Assembly (NCBI RefSeq): GCF_016756615.1
Contig: NZ_AP023262.1
Location: 1,672,501 to 1,736,500 of the forward strand
Direction: 5' to 3'
Length of the DNA stretch: 64,000 bases
DNA from: Mesorhizobium sp. L-8-3
Lineage (GTDB): Bacteria; Pseudomonadota; Alphaproteobacteria; Rhizobiales; Rhizobiaceae
Positions 59,861 to 64,000 of the stretch are shown piece by piece. Position 1 is the stretch's first letter. Every line of letters begins with the position of its first letter. Below the pieces are notes generated by a model, which saw only the letters and a list, made by a program, of their open reading frames with translations, had not been told where the DNA came from and made no database searches. Position numbers and translations under genes: made by a program.

Positions 59861-60991
59861 ATGTCGAGAATCAGGTACCACAAGTTTGCGGCCCTGGCCG
59901 TGACGATCGGTTTCGCCACCTGGATTGCCACGGGTGAATTCTCGTCAGTGGGCAGCGCCCAGTCCGAGGCCGGCGCGAAACCGGCGGCGGAGGAAGCCAA
60001 GGCACCCGCCCGCACGGTCGCAGTCGTGACGCCGCCACGGCTCCGGCACGCCCGCGCGATCCGTATTTCCGGACAGACCGAAGCCGATCAACGCGCGGCG
60101 CTCGCCGTGCGCAGCGGCGGCATCATCGACGAACTGCCGGTCAGGCAGGGCGACCGCGTCAAGGCCGGCGACCTGATCCTGCGTCTTGCCGACGAGGAAA
60201 AGGCAGCCGCCGTCGACATGGCCAAGGCCGTGCTCGGCCAGCGCCAGGCCGAATGGGAAGCCGCCGAGCGGCTCCACAAGGCCGGCAGCACGCCGAAGCT
60301 GCAGCTCGAGCTCGCGCGCTCCCAGCTCGCCACGGCCAAGTCGCAGCTTGAAGCCATGGTCGCCGATCTCGCCCGCAACGAGGTTCGCGCGCCATTCGAC
60401 GGGCTGGTCGACCGCGTCGACGTCGAGCGGGGCGCCATGATCATGCAGGGCACCGAGGTTGCCACCATCATCAGCCTCGACCCGGTCATCGGCGTCGGCG
60501 AGGTGAGCGAGCGCGACCTGCAGTTCCTGCGCAAGGGCGAGGAAGCCGAGGTTCGGCTGGTCAATGGCGAGACCGTCAAAGGCACACTGCGCTACATCAG
60601 CCGCGACGCGTCGGCCGCCACACGCACCTTCCGCGTCGAGGTGGCGATCCCCAATCCCGACAAGGCCATACCGGCGGGCATGACAGCGGAGGTCATCCTG
60701 CGCTCCGAGCCCGTCGATGCGGTGGCGCTGCCGCGTTCCGTGGTGACGCTGAGCGCTGCCGGCGACCTCGGCATCCGGGCGGTCGGCATGGACAACAAGG
60801 TCGCCTTTTATCCGATCGACCTGATCGACGACACGCCCAAGGGGCTGGTGCTCGGCGGCATTCCGGCCGATGCGCGTATCATCGTCGCCGGTCAGGATCT
60901 GGTGACGGAGGGCGACATCGTGAACCCCGTCGTGGCTGATCCGGACACGATCAAGCGGCTGGTGGGCGACGTCAGCGGCGGGGCACTCTAG
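59861..60991 (+). CDS. RND efflux periplasmic adaptor
   Basis: 376 residues from the ATG at 59861 (a longer frame upstream has no better site). A signal-anchor near residues 10-25 (AALAVTIGFATWIA) is followed by the adaptor order: AVRSGGIIDELPVRQGDRVKAGDLILRL (lipoyl half), a helical hairpin (LGQRQAEWEAAERLHKAGSTPKLQLELARSQLATAKSQLEAMVADL), NEVRAPFDGLVDRVDVERG and the barrel domain. It ends 3 bp before the permease gene. The gap 59670-59860 has a purine-rich promoter-like region but no gene. Confidence 0.9.
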   Translation: MSRIRYHKFAALAVTIGFATWIATGEFSSVGSAQSEAGAKPAAEEAKAPARTVAVVTPPRLRHARAIRISGQTEADQRAALAVRSGGIIDELPVRQGDRVKAGDLILRLADEEKAAAVDMAKAVLGQRQAEWEAAERLHKAGSTPKLQLELARSQLATAKSQLEAMVADLARNEVRAPFDGLVDRVDVERGAMIMQGTEVATIISLDPVIGVGEVSERDLQFLRKGEEAEVRLVNGETVKGTLRYISRDASAATRTFRVEVAIPNPDKAIPAGMTAEVILRSEPVDAVALPRSVVTLSAAGDLGIRAVGMDNKVAFYPIDLIDDTPKGLVLGGIPADARIIVAGQDLVTEGDIVNPVVADPDTIKRLVGDVSGGAL

Positions 60992-60994
60992 CCC

Positions 60995-63900
60995 ATGGAT
61001 ATCGTCCGTCTCGCAATCCGGAACGCTCGCCTCACGCTTTCGATCATGGTGTTCTTCCTGATCGCCGGTGCGCTCGCGTATCAGTCGATCCCCAAGGAAG
61101 CAGAGCCGGACATCCAGATTCCGATCATCTATGTCAGCCTGACCTACCAGGGCATCTCGCCGGAAGATTCCGAGCGGCTTTTGCTGCGGCCCGTCGAGAC
61201 GCGCATGAAGAGCCTTTCCAACGTCAAGGAAATGCGCTCGTCGGCCTATCAGGGCGGCGGCTTCGTGCTGGTCGAGTTCAATGCCGGCGCCGATCTCTCG
61301 ACGGCACTGGAAGATGTGCGCGCCAAGGTCCAGGATGCCAAGCGCGACCTGCCCCAGGACGCTGACGAACCGACCGTAAACGAGGTCAATCTGTCGGAGT
61401 TTCCGGTGCTGGTTGTGACGCTGGCCGGCAACGTGCCCGAGCGTGCGTTGACGGCCGCAGCGCGCGAACTGCGCGACCGCATCGAGGAAGTGCCGGGCGT
61501 GCTGGAGGCAGACCTGCAGGGCGCCCGCGACGATCTCGTCGAGGTCATCATCGATCCGGTGAGGCTGTCGTCCTACGGCTTGAGGCTCGACCAGCTCATC
61601 CAGGGCGTCGTCGCCGGCAACAGCCTGGTCGCCGCAGGCAACATCGAAGGCTCCGAAGGGCGCTACGCGGTCAAGGTGCCGTCGCTGATCGAGACGCCGG
61701 AAGACGTCGCCAACCTGCCCGTCGTGGCCACGCCCAGTGCGGTCGTGCGCGCGCGCGACATCTCCACCATCCGCGCTACCTACAAAGATGCCGAGACGGT
61801 CACCCGGCTCGACGGCAAGCCGGCCATTGCTATCGAGGTGAAGAAGCGCACCGGCGCCAATCTGGTCGAGACGGTCGACGCCGTGAAGGCCGCCGCGGGC
61901 GAGTTCGCCAAGCGGCTTCCCGAGGGTACCGTCGTATCCTACAGCCAGGACAAGTCGACGACCATCCGCCAACTGCTCGGCGACCTGCAGAACCATGTGA
62001 TGATCGCGGTCATCCTAGTTTTCATCGTCATCCTCTATTCGCTGTCGGGCCGGGCCTCGATGCTGATCGGGCTCGCCATCCCGACTTCCTTCCTGCTCGG
62101 CATATTGATGCTGTCCATGGCCGGCTTCACGGTGAACATCGTGGTGCTGTTCAGCCTGATCCTCGCGGTCGGCATGCTGGTGGACGATGCCATCATCGTC
62201 ACTGAGTTCGCCGAAAGGCGCATGTCGGAGGGCATGGACAGGAAGGAAGCCTATGCGCTTGCCGCAAATCGCATGGCCGGCCCGGTGATCGCGGCGACCA
62301 TGACGCGCGTGGCCGCCTTCTCGCCGCTGCTGTTCTGGCCGGGCATCGTCGGCGAGTTCATGAAATACATGCCGATCACGCTGATCGTGACGCTGTCGGC
62401 ATCGATGCTCTACGCCCTTGTCTTCACCCCGACGCTGGGTGCGATCTTCGGCAAGGCGCATCCCGAGCCCGAGCATCGCGACGGCTGGTACATGGCCACC
62501 GTCAAGGCCGCCGTCCGTTTCCCCAAGACCGTGCTGCTGCTCACTGTCGGCCTGCTGGTCGGCGTGCAGGTCGCCTATTCCAAATACGGTGCCGGCCTCG
62601 AATTCTTCCCCAATGTGGAGCCGGAATACGGCCTGCTCTACGTCCATGCCCGCGGCAATCTTTCGCTGGCCGAGATGGACCTTGCGACCGGGCTCGCCGA
62701 GGAGCGGATCCTCGGCTGGCCAGGCGTGAAATCGGTCTACACCCGCGCCGGCAAGGCAACTGGCAGCGCCAACAACGTTGCCGAGGATGTGGTCGGCGTC
62801 ATCCAGTACGAGTTCATCGACTGGCGCCAGCGCAAGCCCGCCCATGAGGTGCTCGACGAGCTTCGTGTGGCCATGGCCGGCATCCCGGGGGTCGATATCG
62901 AGGTGCTGGTGCCCGAAGCCGGGCCGCCGACCGGCAAGGCCATCCAGGTCCGCCTTTCCGCGGCCGATCCCGAAGGCCTGAACGAGAAGGCCAAGGAGGT
63001 CGCCGCGCAGCTCGCCGCGATTCCGGGCGTCATCGACATCGCCGACGGCCTGCCGCCGCCCGGCATCGACTGGGCGCTGGAGGTCGACCGCGGCAAGGCC
63101 GCCCAATACGGCATCAGCCCGTTCGCGGTCGGCAGCGTGGTGCAGCTCGTCACGACCGGGCTGAAGCTCTCCGACTACAGGCCCGCCGGCGCCGACGACG
63201 CCGTCGACATCAGGCTGCGCCTGCCCGAGGACCGCCGCACGCTGGCGACGCTCGACCAGCTGCGCGTCGAGACCGCTGAGGGGTCCGTTCCGATCTCGAA
63301 TTTCGTCAATCGCAAGCCGGAGCCCCGCGTCGGCGTCCTCAACCGCATCGACGGCCAGCGGACCATCGTGGTGCAGGCCAACATCGCCAGCGGCTTCCAG
63401 CCGGCGGCGGTGCAGGCCCAGGTCAACGAGATGATGGCCAAGCAGGATCTCGGCGCCATCCGCTGGAAGCTCGCCGGCGAAGACGAGGAGAGCAAAGCTG
63501 CCCAGGACTTCCTGTCGAAAGCCTTCGGCGCGGCGATCTTCCTGATCTTCATCGTGCTGCTCGCGCAGTTCAACAAGTTCACCAGCGTGTGGCTGGTGCT
63601 GTCCTGCGTGGTCATGTCCACGATCGGCGTTTTCCTGGGCCTGCTGATCACCGGGCAGCCCTTCGGCGTGGTGATGTCCGGTATCGGCGTCATCGCGCTG
63701 GCCGGCGTCGTGGTGAACAACAACATCGTGCTGATCGACACCTATGACAGGCTGCGCGAGGAAGGCTGGGGCAAGCTCGACGCCGTGCTGCAGACCTGCC
63801 GCGAGCGTGCGCGACCGGTCGTGCTGACCGCGCTGTCGGCTATCCTCGGCGTGCTGCCGATCGCTTTTGGCCTCGGCCTGGAGATCTTCCATCACGAGAC

Positions 63901-64000
63901 CACGATCAATGCGCCGTCGACGCAATGGTGGATCTCGCTCTCATCGGCGATCGTGTTCGGCCTGTCCTTCGCGACGCTGCTGACGCTGGTGGTGACGCCG
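60995..64000 (+). CDS. RND efflux permease (runs past window end)
   Basis: 1002 codons are present, with no stop before 64000. A first membrane helix (LSIMVFFLIAGALAYQSI) is followed by the porter domain and helices 2-6 (VMIAVILVFIVILYSL, GMLVDDAIIVTEFAERR with the proton-relay Asp pair near residue 397). A second porter domain and helices 8-12 follow (FGAAIFLIFIVLLAQF, GVIALAGVVVNNNIVLID). It belongs to the HAE1/MdtB-like branch. It forms a pump with the adaptor at 59861. The end is missing. Confidence 0.92.
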   Translation, partial: MDIVRLAIRNARLTLSIMVFFLIAGALAYQSIPKEAEPDIQIPIIYVSLTYQGISPEDSERLLLRPVETRMKSLSNVKEMRSSAYQGGGFVLVEFNAGADLSTALEDVRAKVQDAKRDLPQDADEPTVNEVNLSEFPVLVVTLAGNVPERALTAAARELRDRIEEVPGVLEADLQGARDDLVEVIIDPVRLSSYGLRLDQLIQGVVAGNSLVAAGNIEGSEGRYAVKVPSLIETPEDVANLPVVATPSAVVRARDISTIRATYKDAETVTRLDGKPAIAIEVKKRTGANLVETVDAVKAAAGEFAKRLPEGTVVSYSQDKSTTIRQLLGDLQNHVMIAVILVFIVILYSLSGRASMLIGLAIPTSFLLGILMLSMAGFTVNIVVLFSLILAVGMLVDDAIIVTEFAERRMSEGMDRKEAYALAANRMAGPVIAATMTRVAAFSPLLFWPGIVGEFMKYMPITLIVTLSASMLYALVFTPTLGAIFGKAHPEPEHRDGWYMATVKAAVRFPKTVLLLTVGLLVGVQVAYSKYGAGLEFFPNVEPEYGLLYVHARGNLSLAEMDLATGLAEERILGWPGVKSVYTRAGKATGSANNVAEDVVGVIQYEFIDWRQRKPAHEVLDELRVAMAGIPGVDIEVLVPEAGPPTGKAIQVRLSAADPEGLNEKAKEVAAQLAAIPGVIDIADGLPPPGIDWALEVDRGKAAQYGISPFAVGSVVQLVTTGLKLSDYRPAGADDAVDIRLRLPEDRRTLATLDQLRVETAEGSVPISNFVNRKPEPRVGVLNRIDGQRTIVVQANIASGFQPAAVQAQVNEMMAKQDLGAIRWKLAGEDEESKAAQDFLSKAFGAAIFLIFIVLLAQFNKFTSVWLVLSCVVMSTIGVFLGLLITGQPFGVVMSGIGVIALAGVVVNNNIVLIDTYDRLREEGWGKLDAVLQTCRERARPVVLTALSAILGVLPIAFGLGLEIFHHETTINAPSTQWWISLSSAIVFGLSFATLLTLVVTP

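Noticed and set aside
62015..63925. Open minus-strand frame of about 636 codons
   Set aside because: Antisense to the second RND permease, which reads through to the window end with correct helices and Asp pair.
1..64000. Search for CRISPR arrays, tRNA and rRNA genes
   Set aside because: No regularly spaced repeats and no cloverleaf or rRNA-like sequence were recognised by eye.

Overview
This window is high-GC chromosomal DNA of an alphaproteobacterium, most likely order Hyphomicrobiales (Rhizobiales) and close to Mesorhizobium, Aminobacter or other Phyllobacteriaceae. The evidence is the phaR / phaA-phaB arrangement, an rpoH2-type sigma factor, the Suv3-like helicase - S4 protein - FdxA - CarD block, the DUF1244 - N-formylglutamate amidohydrolase - DUF1036 - pyruvate kinase block, and many copies of rhizobial-type intergenic hairpin repeats. 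No rRNA, tRNA, CRISPR array or prophage was seen.

Left part (1-31.4 kb), mostly accessory catabolism, regulation and transport. From 1 to 4.1 kb lies an aromatic-oxidation island: the start of muconate cycloisomerase (catB), a CatR-like LysR regulator, a flavin reductase and a stand-alone FMN adenylyltransferase on the minus strand, divergent from an HpaB-type FADH2-dependent monooxygenase. At 4.3-5.4 kb are a MarR regulator and a PaaI thioesterase that share a putative operator. At 5.4-10.4 kb is a TetR-RND efflux unit. At 10.5-19.3 kb a LysR regulator faces a seven-gene run: ABC uptake system, FAD oxidoreductase, CoA-transferase, enoyl-CoA hydratase, 7Fe ferredoxin and DapA-type lyase. This looks like one uptake-plus-degradation pathway for an unidentified acid. 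Next come an AraC regulator divergent from a DUF1330-methyltransferase fusion, an M3 peptidase, a MarR-MFS pair, carbonic anhydrase, an OsmC protein, a frameshifted DUF429 gene, pyridoxal kinase and a LemA / TPM membrane cluster.

Middle (31.4-45.4 kb). A low-GC gene for an orphan zinc deaminase-like protein sits beside an IS5-type element whose ends and 5-bp target duplication can be read. Core genes follow: inorganic pyrophosphatase, the polyhydroxybutyrate genes phaR, phaA and phaB, aquaporin Z, a large Suv3-like helicase with a disordered RNA-binding tail, an Hsp15-like S4 protein, FdxA and CarD.

Right part (45.4-64 kb). Here are an AHSA1 protein, a long acyl-CoA dehydrogenase divergent from an rpoH2-type sigma factor, the DUF1244/NFGA and DUF1036/pyk pairs, 3-hydroxybutyrate dehydrogenase coupled to a patatin, a VapBC45-like toxin-antitoxin pair, a TetR-controlled isoquinoline-1-oxidoreductase-like molybdenum enzyme with its own dihaem cytochrome c, and a second RND adaptor plus permease that runs off the end.

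Themes. PhaR probably links PHB synthesis (phaA-phaB) with PHB use (bdhA-patatin), because CTGC-N-GCAG type sites lie in front of both. Two mosaic repeat families recur through the window. One copy has become the coding N-terminus of a TPM protein, and two copies begin directly at the stop codon of a gene.
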